DNA of 64,000 nt from Pseudomonas sp. HMWF032 (GTDB lineage Bacteria; Pseudomonadota; Gammaproteobacteria; Pseudomonadales; Pseudomonadaceae): positions 107,157-171,156 of the forward strand of contig NZ_QAIG01000012.1 in NCBI RefSeq assembly GCF_003060885.1, written 5' to 3'. Positions 1 through 8,340 of this stretch are shown here, piece after piece. The first letter of the stretch is position 1; the number at the start of each line of letters is the position of its first letter. A program made the translations under genes and the position numbers. Below the pieces are notes generated by a model. It made no database searches. It saw nothing but the letters and a program-made list of their open reading frames with translations, and was not told where the DNA came from.

Positions 1-498
1 AGTCAGCAGGCCGCCTTCGAACACCTGCGGCAGCAGGCGGCTGTCGCTGGCCTTGACCACGGGCAGCTCTGGCACGTGCGAGCCATAGCGCAGTTCGGTA
101 TTAGAAATCTTGGTTTTGGCCGTCAGCCCGATACGACCGAACTGGTCCGGAGTGCCGCCATCGTCTTGTACCGGGAGCAGGTCAGTGCCGGTGCGGCCGC
201 CGCCGGAATCCAGTTTGACCCCAACCAGACCCAGGGCATCAAGGCCAAAGCCCACCGTGCCTTCGGTGTAGCCGGACTGGACGTCGAGCCAGAAACCTTG
301 GCCCCACTCTTCACGCGTGTTCTGCTGGCTGCTGGTGCCTTCGCGGAAATCACGGTTGAGGTAGATATTGGTGGCGGTCAGGCTGGCTTTGCTGTCTGCC
401 ACAAACTCGGCGTGGGCAGCGGGAGCAAACAGCGCGGCGGCGATGGCCAGGCTAAGCAGGTGAGCAGGCGCGAGCACCCGATGAGATGCAGTCGGCAT
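1..498 (-). CDS. opdH: OprD-family outer-membrane porin, N-terminal part (probable tricarboxylate porin OpdH)
   Basis: The reverse strand opens with ATG at 498 and stays open for 166 codons to the window edge, so only the N-terminus is seen. The first 30 or so residues form a Sec signal peptide ending near AAHA, followed by the typical start of a mature OprD porin (short strand with TNIYLNRDFRE, then aromatic and glycine-rich beta strands). OprD porins are 16- or 18-strand outer-membrane channels for small acidic or basic nutrients. The gene diverges from a TctD/TctE pair, which is the arrangement of opdH (cis-aconitate and tricarboxylate uptake) in P. aeruginosa. The family is clear from sequence; the substrate is inferred from context. 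The ribosome site GGAG lies just upstream of the start. Confidence 0.85.
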   Translation of the reverse strand, partial: MPTASHRVLAPAHLLSLAIAAALFAPAAHAEFVADSKASLTATNIYLNRDFREGTSSQQNTREEWGQGFWLDVQSGYTEGTVGFGLDALGLVGVKLDSGGGRTGTDLLPVQDDGGTPDQFGRIGLTAKTKISNTELRYGSHVPELPVVKASDSRLLPQVFEGGLLT

Positions 499-511
499 CT
501 TGTGGTCTCCA

Positions 512-525
512 TTGTTATTTTTGTT
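512..525 (-). promoter_or_regulatory. A-rich CA motif (Hfq/Crc target type) before the porin start
   Basis: Read on the minus strand this is AACAAAAATAACAA, four perfect units of the AAN pattern, directly upstream of the GGAG ribosome site of the porin gene. In Pseudomonas, Hfq with Crc binds AANAANAA tracts at or near ribosome sites and blocks translation during catabolite repression. Position and sequence fit; binding itself is inferred. Confidence 0.6.
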
Positions 526-704
526 ACGGCTGGGCACCACTGCGTCAGTCGTTTTGGTCGGTGGATCGAGCCACCTTCGCCCGATGCTAGGGCGGCAAGC
601 TTTCACCAGGCTTTCAACTTGAAAGAAAGTCGCCGGGACGTTCGTTGCGGCCTTGGCCCCGTTACACTGGGCACATAACAACAAGTTCGTGGAGTGCCAT
701 TACC

Positions 705-1376
705 GTGCGAGTCCTACTGGTCGAGGACCATCTGCCCCTGGCTGAAAGCGTGGCCCAAGCCCTGCGTGGCATCGGGCTTAATGTGGACATGCTGCATGAC
801 GGCGTGGCGGCCGATCTGGCCCTTGGTAGCGAGGATTACGCCCTGGCGATTCTCGATATCGGCCTGCCGCGCCTGGACGGGTTTCAAGTGCTGGCGCGTT
901 TGCGCGAGCGCGGCAATACCCTGCCGGTACTGATGCTCACTGCCCGTGGTGAGGTGAAGGATCGCGTGCATGGTCTCAACCTCGGTGCCGATGATTACCT
1001 GGCCAAACCCTTTGAAGTGAGTGAGCTGGAAGCACGGGTCAAGGCGCTGCTACGCCGCACCGTGCTCGGTGGTGAACGTCAGCAGCGCTGTGGCAATCTG
1101 CTGTATGACCTGGATACCCGGCGCTTCACCCTCGCTGATAGCCTGCTGACTTTGACCTCCCGCGAACAGGCCGTGCTGGAAGCGATGATCGCCCGGCCCG
1201 GGCGGGTAATGAGCAAGGAACAGTTGGCTGCCCTGGTGTTTGGTCTGGATGAGGAAGCCAGCAGCGACGCCATCGAAATCTATGTGCATCGCCTGCGCAA
1301 GAAGCTTGAAGGCGGTGGGGTGCGCATCGTCACCTTCCGTGGCCTGGGCTATTTGTTGGAGGCAGTAGGTGACTGA
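705..1376 (+). CDS. tctD: TctD-like OmpR-family response regulator
   Basis: The 223-residue protein has an N-terminal receiver domain (acidic pair E7/D8, phospho-acceptor Asp51 in ILDIGLP, conserved Lys near residue 101 in AKPF) and a C-terminal winged-helix DNA-binding domain of the OmpR type (residues about 125-220, ending RGLGYLL). GTG at 705 is chosen over the upstream in-frame start at 645 because it gives the family N-terminus RVLLVEDH and has GGAG 10 bases upstream. It overlaps tctE by 8 bases and diverges from the porin gene, which it probably controls in response to tricarboxylates, as TctD does in related bacteria. Confidence 0.9.
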   Translation: MRVLLVEDHLPLAESVAQALRGIGLNVDMLHDGVAADLALGSEDYALAILDIGLPRLDGFQVLARLRERGNTLPVLMLTARGEVKDRVHGLNLGADDYLAKPFEVSELEARVKALLRRTVLGGERQQRCGNLLYDLDTRRFTLADSLLTLTSREQAVLEAMIARPGRVMSKEQLAALVFGLDEEASSDAIEIYVHRLRKKLEGGGVRIVTFRGLGYLLEAVGD

Positions 1377-2784
1377 GCGCAGCAAGCTTGCGCAGGTCGA
1401 TCCAGGCAGCTTGCGCGGTCGGCTGATCCGCCGCTTGGCGCTGCTGTTGACGCTGATTCTGTTGGTCAGCGGCTTGAGTGCTTATTGGAGCGCGCGCCAC
1501 GCCGCTGATACTGCCTATGACCGAACCTTGCTGGCCTCGGCGCGGGCAATTGCCGACGGTCTGTACACCAGCGCCGAGCGTCTGAATGCCAACGTGCCGT
1601 ATGTAGCGCTGGATACCTTTGCCTATGACAGTGCCGGGCGCATCTACTACCAGGTGCTGGATGTGCAGGGCACTCTGGTGTCGGGCTATGAAGACTTGCC
1701 TGCGCCGCCGGCCCATATCAAGCGCACTGAGGATTATCCGGCGTTGGCGCGTTTCTACGATGCCGAGTTTCGTGAGCAGGGCGTGCGGGTGGTCAGCCTG
1801 CTGCAACCGGTCAGTGAGCCGGGCCTTAACGGTGTGGCGGAAATCCGCGTGGCGGAAACCCAGGGCGCGCGTGAGCGCATGGCTCGCGAGCTGTTGCTCG
1901 GCACCTTGCTGCGCATGGGCGTGTTGTCGCTGAGTGCATTGCTGTTGGTGTGGCTGGCGGTGAGCGCTGCGCTGCGTCCACTGGAGGCCTTGCGCCGCAG
2001 CGTGGCGGCACGTACCAGTGAGGACTTGCAGCCGCTGTCGGATCTTGGCATGCCACGCGAACTGCGCCCACTGATTGATGCGCTGAATCAGTTCAATGAC
2101 CGGCTGCGCAGCCTGTTCGAGCGCCAGTCGCAATTTATCGCCGATGCCTCCCACGAACTGCGCACGCCCTTGGCAGCGCTCAAGGCGCGGGTCGAGTTGG
2201 GTTTGCGTGTGCAGGAGCCGTCGATCTGGCGCAGCACGCTGGAAGAGGCCGCGCTGAACACTGACAAACTGACCCATCTGGCCAACCAGCTGCTTTCGCT
2301 GGCGCGTATCGAAAGTGGTGCTCGGGCGATTGCCGAAGGCGGCGCGCAGCGTCTGGATCTCAGCCAGCTGGCGCGTGAACTGGGCATGGCGCTGGCGCCA
2401 TTGGCCCATGCGCGGGGTATTGCGCTGGCGTTGGAGGCTGAGCAGGCGGTGTGGGTCAGTGGTGAACCGATGCTGCTCAACGAGCTGCTATGCAACCTGC
2501 TGGATAACGCCTTGGCGCACACCGCTGCCGGCGGCAATGTGATCCTGCGGGTATTGCCGGCTGGGGTGCTGGAGGTTGAAGACGACGGCCCGGGGATTCC
2601 GCCAGAAGAGCATGAACGGGTGTTTGCGCGTTTCTATCGGCGCAACAACAAGGGCTCTGGGGCGGGCTTGGGTTTGGCGATTGTCGGTGAGATCTGCCGG
2701 GCGCATCAGGCCGAGATCAGCCTGCATCAGGCCCAGCCGCACGGCTTGTTGGTTCGCGTTGAGTTTGCCAGTGCAGAAGTCTGA
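1369..2784 (+). CDS. tctE: TctE-like sensor histidine kinase
   Basis: A 471-residue inner-membrane sensor kinase with a GTG start inside the end of tctD. Two membrane helices (about 22-40 and 176-200) bracket a periplasmic sensor of roughly 135 residues. A HAMP-like stretch follows, then the phospho-acceptor H-box DASHELRTPL with His262, an N-box around LLDNALAH, and ATP-binding glycine motifs (DDGPGI, GAGLGLAI) near the C-terminus. It should phosphorylate the adjacent TctD. Translational coupling by overlap supports a two-gene operon. The ligand is not visible from sequence; tricarboxylates are inferred from the neighbouring OpdH-like porin. Confidence 0.9.
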   Translation: MTERSKLAQVDPGSLRGRLIRRLALLLTLILLVSGLSAYWSARHAADTAYDRTLLASARAIADGLYTSAERLNANVPYVALDTFAYDSAGRIYYQVLDVQGTLVSGYEDLPAPPAHIKRTEDYPALARFYDAEFREQGVRVVSLLQPVSEPGLNGVAEIRVAETQGARERMARELLLGTLLRMGVLSLSALLLVWLAVSAALRPLEALRRSVAARTSEDLQPLSDLGMPRELRPLIDALNQFNDRLRSLFERQSQFIADASHELRTPLAALKARVELGLRVQEPSIWRSTLEEAALNTDKLTHLANQLLSLARIESGARAIAEGGAQRLDLSQLARELGMALAPLAHARGIALALEAEQAVWVSGEPMLLNELLCNLLDNALAHTAAGGNVILRVLPAGVLEVEDDGPGIPPEEHERVFARFYRRNNKGSGAGLGLAIVGEICRAHQAEISLHQAQPHGLLVRVEFASAEV

Positions 2785-2785
2785 G

Positions 2786-3547
2786 TCAGGGGGCTAGGCT
2801 CAGTGGCTGCTGGATCTCCATAAGGTACTGGGTGATCTTGCCGCTTTCGCGCAGTTGCGCCAGGCCCTTGTTGAAGCGGGTGATTAGCTCAGCATTGCCG
2901 GGCACTTGCCGTGAGAGCAGCAGGTGCAGGCTGTCGCTGCGCAATGGCTTGGGGTGAAAACTCAGTTGCGCGCGCTCGGCGGCGCTGAAGTGCTGATGCA
3001 GCATATCGAAGCCGACCACCTTGTCCATCGGGAATAGGTCGACACGTCCGGCGATCAACTGGCGAAACGCGGTTTCATCACTGGTGACCCGGTTTAGCCG
3101 CAGTTGCCCGCTGGCTTCAGCCTGCTGAAAGGCTTCACCGTAGTCGTAGCCGCGGGTGCCGATCAGGCGCCGGCCTTGCAGGTCGCTCACCTGCTCCCAG
3201 TCAAAGCTGTAGCTCTTGCGGTGGAAGAGGTAGTAACCGCTTTCTACTACCGGGTCGCTGATAAAGAACTTTTCCTCACGCTCGTTGCTGTGCAGCCATA
3301 CTGCGCTGCCGTCGCGTTTGCCGCGCTCGGCCAGTTGCAGTGAGCGTGCCCAAGGGTGGAACTCCCACACCACTTCAATCCCCTGCAGGGCAAAGGACTC
3401 GGCGACGATGCGCGAGGCGACGCCTTTGTGCGGCAGCTGTTCACCCAGATAAGGCGGCCATTCACCGTTGGTCAGCCGTACTTCTGGCGCAGCCGCCAAA
3501 CTGGTGCAAAACAGGCTGAACAGGGCAGATAACAGCAGAACGCGCAT
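2786..3547 (-). CDS. Periplasmic solute-binding-like protein (SBP_bac_3 family)
   Basis: A 253-residue protein with a signal peptide (MRVLLLSALFSLFCTSLAAA) followed by a family-3 solute-binding fold: the TNGEWPPYLGE opening, an FHPWARSL segment, and DGSAVWLHSNEREE. Such orphan proteins, without adjacent ABC permease genes, are common in Pseudomonas and their ligands are mostly unknown. The in-frame start at 3601 would put 18 extra residues ahead of the signal peptide, so ATG at 3547 is preferred. The stop is one base from the tctE stop, so the two genes converge with no room for a terminator. No specific function is claimed. Confidence 0.8.
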   Translation of the reverse strand: MRVLLLSALFSLFCTSLAAAPEVRLTNGEWPPYLGEQLPHKGVASRIVAESFALQGIEVVWEFHPWARSLQLAERGKRDGSAVWLHSNEREEKFFISDPVVESGYYLFHRKSYSFDWEQVSDLQGRRLIGTRGYDYGEAFQQAEASGQLRLNRVTSDETAFRQLIAGRVDLFPMDKVVGFDMLHQHFSAAERAQLSFHPKPLRSDSLHLLLSRQVPGNAELITRFNKGLAQLRESGKITQYLMEIQQPLSLAP

Positions 3548-3615
3548 GAACCGTATGCCGATTGCGGGAACAGCATTCAGTATAGTTACATTCGGCTGCA
3601 TGCGCGTGAGGGGCT

Positions 3616-4452
3616 TTACTGGAGCATGCTCATTGCAGCTTCCATGGCGACGGAAAGGTCTTCGTCATCGTTGAGGTTCTGATTAGGGTCCAGGCCTAGT
3701 TTGCGGAAGGCTGGTATCTGGCTCCAGTCCAGTTGTGTGTAGGGGTGTTCACTGCCTAGATAGCTTTGCAGGGTGGCAACCTGAACGATGTCAACGTAAT
3801 CAACCTTGGCGCTGTCGCGGGTGAAATCCAAGTATTGGTTAGGCACCATGGCAATCAGCTCCGGGAACTCCCAGGTGCGCAGGATTTTGTCACCGATAAT
3901 CGGATGGATTTGCTCAATCACGTGGTTGAGGCTGATCGAGTCAGCCAGTAGTTCACTGTGATCTTCGGCGTAAGTGAGGATTGGTAGCACACCAATCTGG
4001 TGCACCAGGCCGGCCAGGGTTGCCTGGTCCGGTAGCAGGCGCGTGTAGTGTTTGCACAGCACGTGGCAGATACCGGCAATTTCGGTGCTTTTGTTCCACA
4101 CTTCGCGCATTTTGCGGTCAACCACATCGCTGGTGGCCTGGAACATCTGCTCCATCGCCAAGCCTGTAGCCAGGTTGCAGGTGTAATTGATGCCGAGGCG
4201 ACCGACGGCCATTTGCAGGTCGGTGATTTCCTTGTTGGTGCGCAACAGGGGGCTGTTCACCACTTTGATGATGCGCGCGGTGAGAGCGGCGTCGTTGCCG
4301 ATTACCTTGCTCAGTTGGGGGATGCCGATGTCTGGATCTTCTGCCGCTTCGCGGACTTTCAAGGCGACTTCCGGGAGAGTCGGCAATACCAGTTCATCAT
4401 TGTCGATGGCCTGGATCAGTTCCTTTTGCACTTTTTCGGCAAGCTTACTCAT
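3616..4452 (-). CDS. HDOD-domain protein
   Basis: 278 residues, nearly all HDOD domain (about 20-220): the LPTLPEVALKV opening, a VIGNDAALTARIIKVVNSP helix pair, and AGLVHQIGVLP, where the HD residues of true HD-GYP phosphodiesterases are degenerate. HDOD proteins are regulatory, metal-binding-deficient relatives of HD hydrolases, often linked to signalling or motility, and have no proven enzymatic activity. ATG at 4452 has an AGAGAA site upstream; the longer frame to 4632 lacks family similarity and runs into the ygfZ coding region, so it is rejected. No output domain is fused. Confidence 0.85.
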   Translation of the reverse strand: MSKLAEKVQKELIQAIDNDELVLPTLPEVALKVREAAEDPDIGIPQLSKVIGNDAALTARIIKVVNSPLLRTNKEITDLQMAVGRLGINYTCNLATGLAMEQMFQATSDVVDRKMREVWNKSTEIAGICHVLCKHYTRLLPDQATLAGLVHQIGVLPILTYAEDHSELLADSISLNHVIEQIHPIIGDKILRTWEFPELIAMVPNQYLDFTRDSAKVDYVDIVQVATLQSYLGSEHPYTQLDWSQIPAFRKLGLDPNQNLNDDEDLSVAMEAAMSMLQ

Positions 4453-4507
4453 GGGCAATTCTCTGTGGACGTTCGGCTTAATGAGTGTAGTCAGTGGTGC
4501 GCGCTCA

Positions 4508-5449
4508 TCAGCGCTGTATTTCGCGGTTGGAGTCCAGTGTATACGGCAAGTCGAGCACGTTGAGTGTGCTGCCATCGGCAGAACCCAAGTGGAGGCGGCC
4601 ATCCTGTGCGGCATCGTCCTGCAATACTGCAAGCAGCTCTAGCGCATCTGCGCTACGTGCCGCCAGCACGACTTCGCCGACGCTGGAGTTGTGTACCGGA
4701 GAAAACAGTGGTGTGGCCGGTTCGGGGATCTGCGTGCCTGAGAGCGTCAGTCGGTAGAGGCGGCGTTTGAGCTTGCCCAGGTACTGCATGCGCGCAACGA
4801 TTTCCTGGCCGGTGTAGCAGCCTTTCTTGAAGCTGACGCCGCCCAGGGCCTGCAGGTTGATCATCTGTGGAATAAACAGCTCGCGGGTGCTGCCCATGAC
4901 CTGGCCAACGCCAGCTCGCACTTGCGCCAGCAACCAGTCATTGAGTGGTGCTTCACGCAGCTGCGCGGCCAGTTGAGCTTTTACGCTACTGGCCTGATGG
5001 CTGGGGATCCAGAGTTCGGCACGGCCATCGTTCAGGCGCAGAGCCAATAGTTCATCCTCGCGTGCGACACTGTCGGCGGTCTCTGCGAGCACCAGGCCGA
5101 GGTTACGCAACGCGTCATCGCCACCGCTCAGGCCGATTCTCAGCCAATCCTGACTTTCGTCGGTGAGCTTGGATTTGCTGAACACGGCGTATTTTTTCAG
5201 GTCAGCCAGTTGTGCTTCCAGGAGTTCGCTGGCCATGGCCAACAAATAACCGTCTGCAATACTGACGATGCGAAAGCTCGACTGCATGCGCCCCTTGGGT
5301 GTGCAGCGTGCGCCCAGGCTAGAGTGGCTGTCGCTGAGATAGTTGAGGTTGCAGGTGACTTGACCCTGCAGGAACTTGTTGGCATCTGGGCCGCGTACGG
5401 CGAGGATGCCTTCGTGGCTGAGGGTGCAATAGAACGCGGTATCGGCCAT
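4508..5449 (-). CDS. ygfZ: Folate-binding iron-sulfur cluster repair protein YgfZ (GcvT-like)
   Basis: A 313-residue GcvT-like protein with the YgfZ signature K-G-C-Y-x-G-Q-E at 209-216 (Cys211). YgfZ proteins bind folate and support assembly or repair of certain Fe-S enzymes, including the tRNA thiolation enzyme MiaB. The N-terminal part (GPDANKFLQGQVTCN) is the standard folate-fold opening. Its divergent neighbour is sdhE, the succinate dehydrogenase flavinylation factor, an arrangement widely conserved in gammaproteobacteria (ygfZ-ygfY-ygfX). Confidence 0.93.
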   Translation of the reverse strand: MADTAFYCTLSHEGILAVRGPDANKFLQGQVTCNLNYLSDSHSSLGARCTPKGRMQSSFRIVSIADGYLLAMASELLEAQLADLKKYAVFSKSKLTDESQDWLRIGLSGGDDALRNLGLVLAETADSVAREDELLALRLNDGRAELWIPSHQASSVKAQLAAQLREAPLNDWLLAQVRAGVGQVMGSTRELFIPQMINLQALGGVSFKKGCYTGQEIVARMQYLGKLKRRLYRLTLSGTQIPEPATPLFSPVHNSSVGEVVLAARSADALELLAVLQDDAAQDGRLHLGSADGSTLNVLDLPYTLDSNREIQR

Positions 5450-5590
5450 GGTGGATTGGGTATCGCTGGATAAAAGTTAGGGGGCTCATCATAGAGTGCG
5501 CCTCGCACCTTGTCAGCGCCTGCGCTTGACTCGTTGCAGGTGAATAACCCCATGGTTGACGAGTGCGGTCAACAGTTGGGCTTTTCCTCG

Positions 5591-5596
5591 TATACT
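5591..5596 (+). promoter_or_regulatory. Candidate -10 box for sdhE-ygfX
   Basis: TATACT, one mismatch from TATAAT, about 108 bases upstream of the sdhE start in the divergent ygfZ/sdhE gap. I cannot see a convincing -35 element at 16-18 bases, so this is only a candidate. Confidence 0.35.
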
Positions 5597-5626
5597 GCGC
5601 GCCTTATTTATGGCCTGTCATCCAGC

Positions 5627-5684
5627 GCGGCCATCCCTCTGGCCGCCGCTGCGCGACGTTAAAAAATGGCGTTATGCCATTTTT
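5627..5684 (+). promoter_or_regulatory. Two hairpins in the sdhE leader
   Basis: GCGGCCA (5627-5633) pairs perfectly with TGGCCGC (5640-5646). AAAAATGGC (5662-5670) pairs perfectly with GCCATTTTT (5676-5684) across the loop GTTAT. The second hairpin ends one base before the AAGGA ribosome site (5686-5690) of sdhE, and its descending arm is a T tract. It could act as a weak terminator, attenuator or translation control element; this is inference from structure alone. Confidence 0.5.
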
Positions 5685-5698
5685 CAAGGAGCTGATCC

Positions 5699-5953
5699 GT
5701 GGTTGATGAAGTAGAACTCAATCGTCTTTTCTGGCACAGCCGTCGTGGCATGCTGGAGCTGGATGTGCTGCTGGTGCCCTTTGTCCGTGAGGTCTATCCG
5801 CACCTCGATGAGGCGGATCGCGAGCGCTATCGCAAGCTGCTCGAGTGTGAGGATCAGGACATGTTTGGCTGGTTTATGCAGCGCGATGAGCCAGACGATG
5901 CCGACCTCAAACGCATGGTTCGGATGATTCTGGATCGTGTCCAGCCCAAGTGA
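5699..5953 (+). CDS. sdhE: FAD assembly factor SdhE (succinate dehydrogenase flavinylation)
   Basis: 84 residues, the normal length for the SdhE/YgfY/Sdh5 family. The five-helix protein carries the conserved R-G-x-x-E motif at 16-20 (RGMLE), which helps covalent FAD attachment to SdhA and FrdA. GTG start, with AAGGA at 5686-5690 as ribosome site immediately behind a hairpin. Overlaps ygfX by 17 bases. Lies opposite ygfZ, as in many gammaproteobacteria. Confidence 0.93.
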   Translation: MVDEVELNRLFWHSRRGMLELDVLLVPFVREVYPHLDEADRERYRKLLECEDQDMFGWFMQRDEPDDADLKRMVRMILDRVQPK

Positions 5954-6389
5954 GGCATTCGACTGTCAGTGGCAGCCGTCGCGCTGGTTGCTGGTCGCGT
6001 ATGCCCTGATCCAGGGGTTAGCGCTGCTCAGTCTGGGGTTGGTGGATATGTCCATTTGGGCGCGGCTCCTCGGAATGGGCTTCTGTCTCGCCCATGCTGC
6101 TTGGGTGCTGCCACGACATTTGCTGCTCAGTGCGCCGCAGGCTTACCGGGCAATGCGTTGCACGGCCGATGGTTGGCAGGTGCACAGCGCGGCGCAGGGC
6201 TGGCAGGCTATCGAGCTGCACCCTGATAGTTTGGCTTTGCCGTTGGTGGTGCTGCTGCGCTTTCGCCTGGTCGGGCAGCGCCGCGTGCGTTCAGTGTGTA
6301 TCGCTCGTGACAGTCTGAGCCGCGATCAGCACCGGCGTCTGCGGGTGCGTCTGAAATTCAGTCGCCATAGGTGGGCGGCAGCAGGATAG
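5937..6389 (+). CDS. ygfX: YgfX-family small inner-membrane protein
   Basis: 150 residues with two membrane helices at about 17-36 and 41-60, followed by a soluble C-terminal part rich in Arg ([11 protein letters not shown]). Position directly after and overlapping sdhE identifies it as YgfX (CptA). E. coli YgfX has been described as a toxin acting on cell-shape proteins with YgfY as antitoxin, but the SdhE function of YgfY makes that pairing debatable. GTG start. Its 3' end overlaps the 3' end of the convergent nadB by 32 bases. Confidence 0.75.
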   Translation: MSSPSEAFDCQWQPSRWLLVAYALIQGLALLSLGLVDMSIWARLLGMGFCLAHAAWVLPRHLLLSAPQAYRAMRCTADGWQVHSAAQGWQAIELHPDSLALPLVVLLRFRLVGQRRVRSVCIARDSLSRDQHRRLRVRLKFSRHRWAAAG

Positions 6390-7974
6390 TGTCTTGGGCT
6401 TCGGCCAGTTGCTGTGGATAGTCCAGGGTGTAGTGCAGGCCGCGACTTTCGTGGCGTTGCATGGCTGAGCGAATCATCAATTCGGCGACCTGAGCCAGGT
6501 TGCGCAGCTCGATCAGGTCACGGCTGACCTTGTAGTTGCTGTAAAACTCGTCGATTTCATCGAGCAGCAGGCGTACGCGGTGCTCCGCCCGTTGCAGGCG
6601 TTTGTTGGTACGCACGATGCCGACGTAGTCCCACATAAAACGCCGCAGCTCATCCCAGTTGTGCGCAATGATCACATCCTCGTCCGAATCGGTCACCTGA
6701 CTGGCGTCCCAGTCGGGAAGTGGCGCCGGGGCTTTCACTTGCTCGAGTTGGGCGACGATGTCGGAGGCTGCCGAGCGGGCATAGACGAAGCATTCGAGCA
6801 GCGAGTTGCTGGCCATGCGGTTGGCGCCATGCAGACCTGTGAAACTGGTTTCGCCGATGGCATACAGGCCTGGCACATCAGTCTGGCCGTTCTGGCCGAC
6901 CAGCACGCCACCGCAGGTGTAATGCGCAGCAGGCACCACCGGGATCGGCTCTTGGGTGATGTCGATGCCGAAGTCGAGGCAGCGCTCGTACACGGTTGGG
7001 AAGTGCGACTTCACAAAGTCAGCCGGTTTGTGGCTGATATCCAGAAATACGCAGTCGATCCCCAGGCGTTTCATCTCATGGTCGATGGCGCGAGCAACAA
7101 TATCGCGTGGGGCCAGTTCGGCCCGTTCGTCGAAGCGCGGCATAAAGCGTTCGCCATTGGGCAGCTTGAGCAGTGCGCCTTCACCGCGCAGCGCCTCGGT
7201 GATCAGAAAGCTTTTCGCTTGTGGATGGTACAGGCACGTGGGGTGGAACTGGTTGAACTCCAGGTTGCCGACCCGGCAGCCGGCGCGCCAGGCCATGGCG
7301 ATACCGTCACCGCAGGCACCATCGGGATTGCTGGTGTAGAGATAAACCTTGGCGGCGCCACCGGTAGCAAGAATCACGAAACGCGCACTATAGGTGTCGA
7401 CTTCGCCGCTGGCGCGGTTGAGCACGTAAGCGCCTAGGCAGCGCTGGCCGTCCAGGCCGAGCTTGCGTTCGGTGATCAGATCAACGGCGACGCGTTGCTC
7501 CAGCAATTCAATATTGCTGCGTTGCTTGGTCTGTTCCAGCAGGGTGTTGAATATCGCTGCGCCCGTTGCGTCGGCGGCATGGATGATGCGCCGGTGACTA
7601 TGGCCACCTTCGCGGGTCAAGTGGAATTCGAAGCCGCCGTCTTCGCGGGCGTGTTCATTGTCGCGGGTAAAGGGCACGCCCTGATCGATCAGCCACTGGA
7701 TGGCTTCGCGGCTGTGCTCCACGGTAAAGCGTACGGCGTCTTCACGGCACAGGCCGCCGCCAGCATTGAGCGTGTCGGCTACATGTGACTCGACGGTGTC
7801 GGTATCGTCAAGCACGGCCGCCACGCCGCCTTGCGCCCAGTAGGTCGAACCATTGGACAGGTTGCCTTTGCTCAATACGGCGATGCGCAAATGTCCTGGC
7901 AGTGTGAGTGCCAGTGTCAGGCCTGCAGCGCCGCTACCGATAACCAGAACGTCGTGTTGGTAATGTTGGCTCAT
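6358..7974 (-). CDS. nadB: L-aspartate oxidase
   Basis: 538 residues, usual for NadB. The N-terminal FAD-binding motif is [13 protein letters not shown] (about 11-23); the capping and catalytic regions follow with GSTYWAQGG, the HRRIIHAAD segment and HTCGG-like YTCGGV. It oxidises L-aspartate to iminoaspartate, the first step of NAD synthesis with NadA. ATG at 7974 gives the family start ([14 protein letters not shown]); 24 extra upstream codons reach into the promoter and are rejected. It is divergent from algU, as in P. aeruginosa. Confidence 0.96.
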   Translation of the reverse strand: MSQHYQHDVLVIGSGAAGLTLALTLPGHLRIAVLSKGNLSNGSTYWAQGGVAAVLDDTDTVESHVADTLNAGGGLCREDAVRFTVEHSREAIQWLIDQGVPFTRDNEHAREDGGFEFHLTREGGHSHRRIIHAADATGAAIFNTLLEQTKQRSNIELLEQRVAVDLITERKLGLDGQRCLGAYVLNRASGEVDTYSARFVILATGGAAKVYLYTSNPDGACGDGIAMAWRAGCRVGNLEFNQFHPTCLYHPQAKSFLITEALRGEGALLKLPNGERFMPRFDERAELAPRDIVARAIDHEMKRLGIDCVFLDISHKPADFVKSHFPTVYERCLDFGIDITQEPIPVVPAAHYTCGGVLVGQNGQTDVPGLYAIGETSFTGLHGANRMASNSLLECFVYARSAASDIVAQLEQVKAPAPLPDWDASQVTDSDEDVIIAHNWDELRRFMWDYVGIVRTNKRLQRAEHRVRLLLDEIDEFYSNYKVSRDLIELRNLAQVAELMIRSAMQRHESRGLHYTLDYPQQLAEAQDTILLPPTYGD

Positions 7975-8001
7975 GTCCGAATTCCGCGAAAAGCGGCCGC
8001 T

Positions 8002-8028
8002 AGTATATAGAGGGGGGGGGCGGCACAA
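8002..8028 (-). promoter_or_regulatory. Candidate nadB promoter with a nine-base homopolymer spacer
   Basis: On the minus strand TTGTGC (8028-8023) and TATACT (8007-8002) are separated by 15 bases, nine of which are a C run (G run 8012-8020 on the plus strand). The -10 is close to consensus and sits 28 bases from the nadB start codon. Spacing is shorter than the 17-base ideal, so the exact -35 is uncertain. Confidence 0.4.
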
Positions 8029-8059
8029 TAGCCGGCTTATGACCAAGTAGGTTGCTCGG

Positions 8060-8086
8060 GAACTTTTTTAGCATTCCGGGTTCCAT
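8060..8086 (+). promoter_or_regulatory. Upstream AlgU-type (ECF sigma) promoter of algU
   Basis: GAACTT at 8060-8065 is a perfect AlgU -35 element; 16 bases later TCCAT (8082-8086) matches the TC core of the TCTGA-type -10. AlgU is known to drive its own operon in P. aeruginosa from GAACTT promoters. Confidence 0.65.
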
Positions 8087-8254
8087 AGGCGGTTGTTTTG
8101 ACGGAATTTGCCGGTTAAGTGTTTTTCACGTAGGCCTGCGGTTTTGTTACCTGAAGGCGGGTCATTCAGACTATCAACGCAGTAAGGGAGCGCCTTTGCT
8201 GTGCTGTTCCGTGCGGGACTGAGCGTGTTCTGCAGGAAGCTTGTTTGAGGGAGA

Positions 8255-8281
8255 GAACTTTTGCGCAATGCCCAAGTCTAC
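8255..8281 (+). promoter_or_regulatory. Proximal AlgU-type promoter of algU
   Basis: GAACTT at 8255-8260, a 16-base spacer, then TCTAC at 8277-8281: close to the AlgU consensus GAACTT-N16/17-TCTGA. It lies about 60 bases before the algU start codon, a normal leader length. Confidence 0.7.
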
Positions 8282-8340
8282 TTTGGCAGACCGATTCAGG
8301 GGTCGGCGTTGCGCTCCTTCGAACCTATTGAGGAGTTTTC

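Larger units (their letters stand above)
7975..8340. other. Divergent nadB/algU regulatory region
   Basis: No gene in these 366 bases. It contains the nadB promoter candidate at the left end and two AlgU-type promoters firing toward algU (listed separately). The short frames across it lack codon structure and family similarity. Confidence 0.7.

Noticed and set aside
1330-2409. Long antisense frame over tctE
   Set aside because: Shadow of the real gene in GC-rich DNA; Gln/His/Arg-rich without family features.
5937-6389. Reading sdhE-ygfX as a toxin-antitoxin module
   Set aside because: The RGxxE motif and wide conservation point to the flavinylation role of SdhE, so I do not call it a toxin-antitoxin system.
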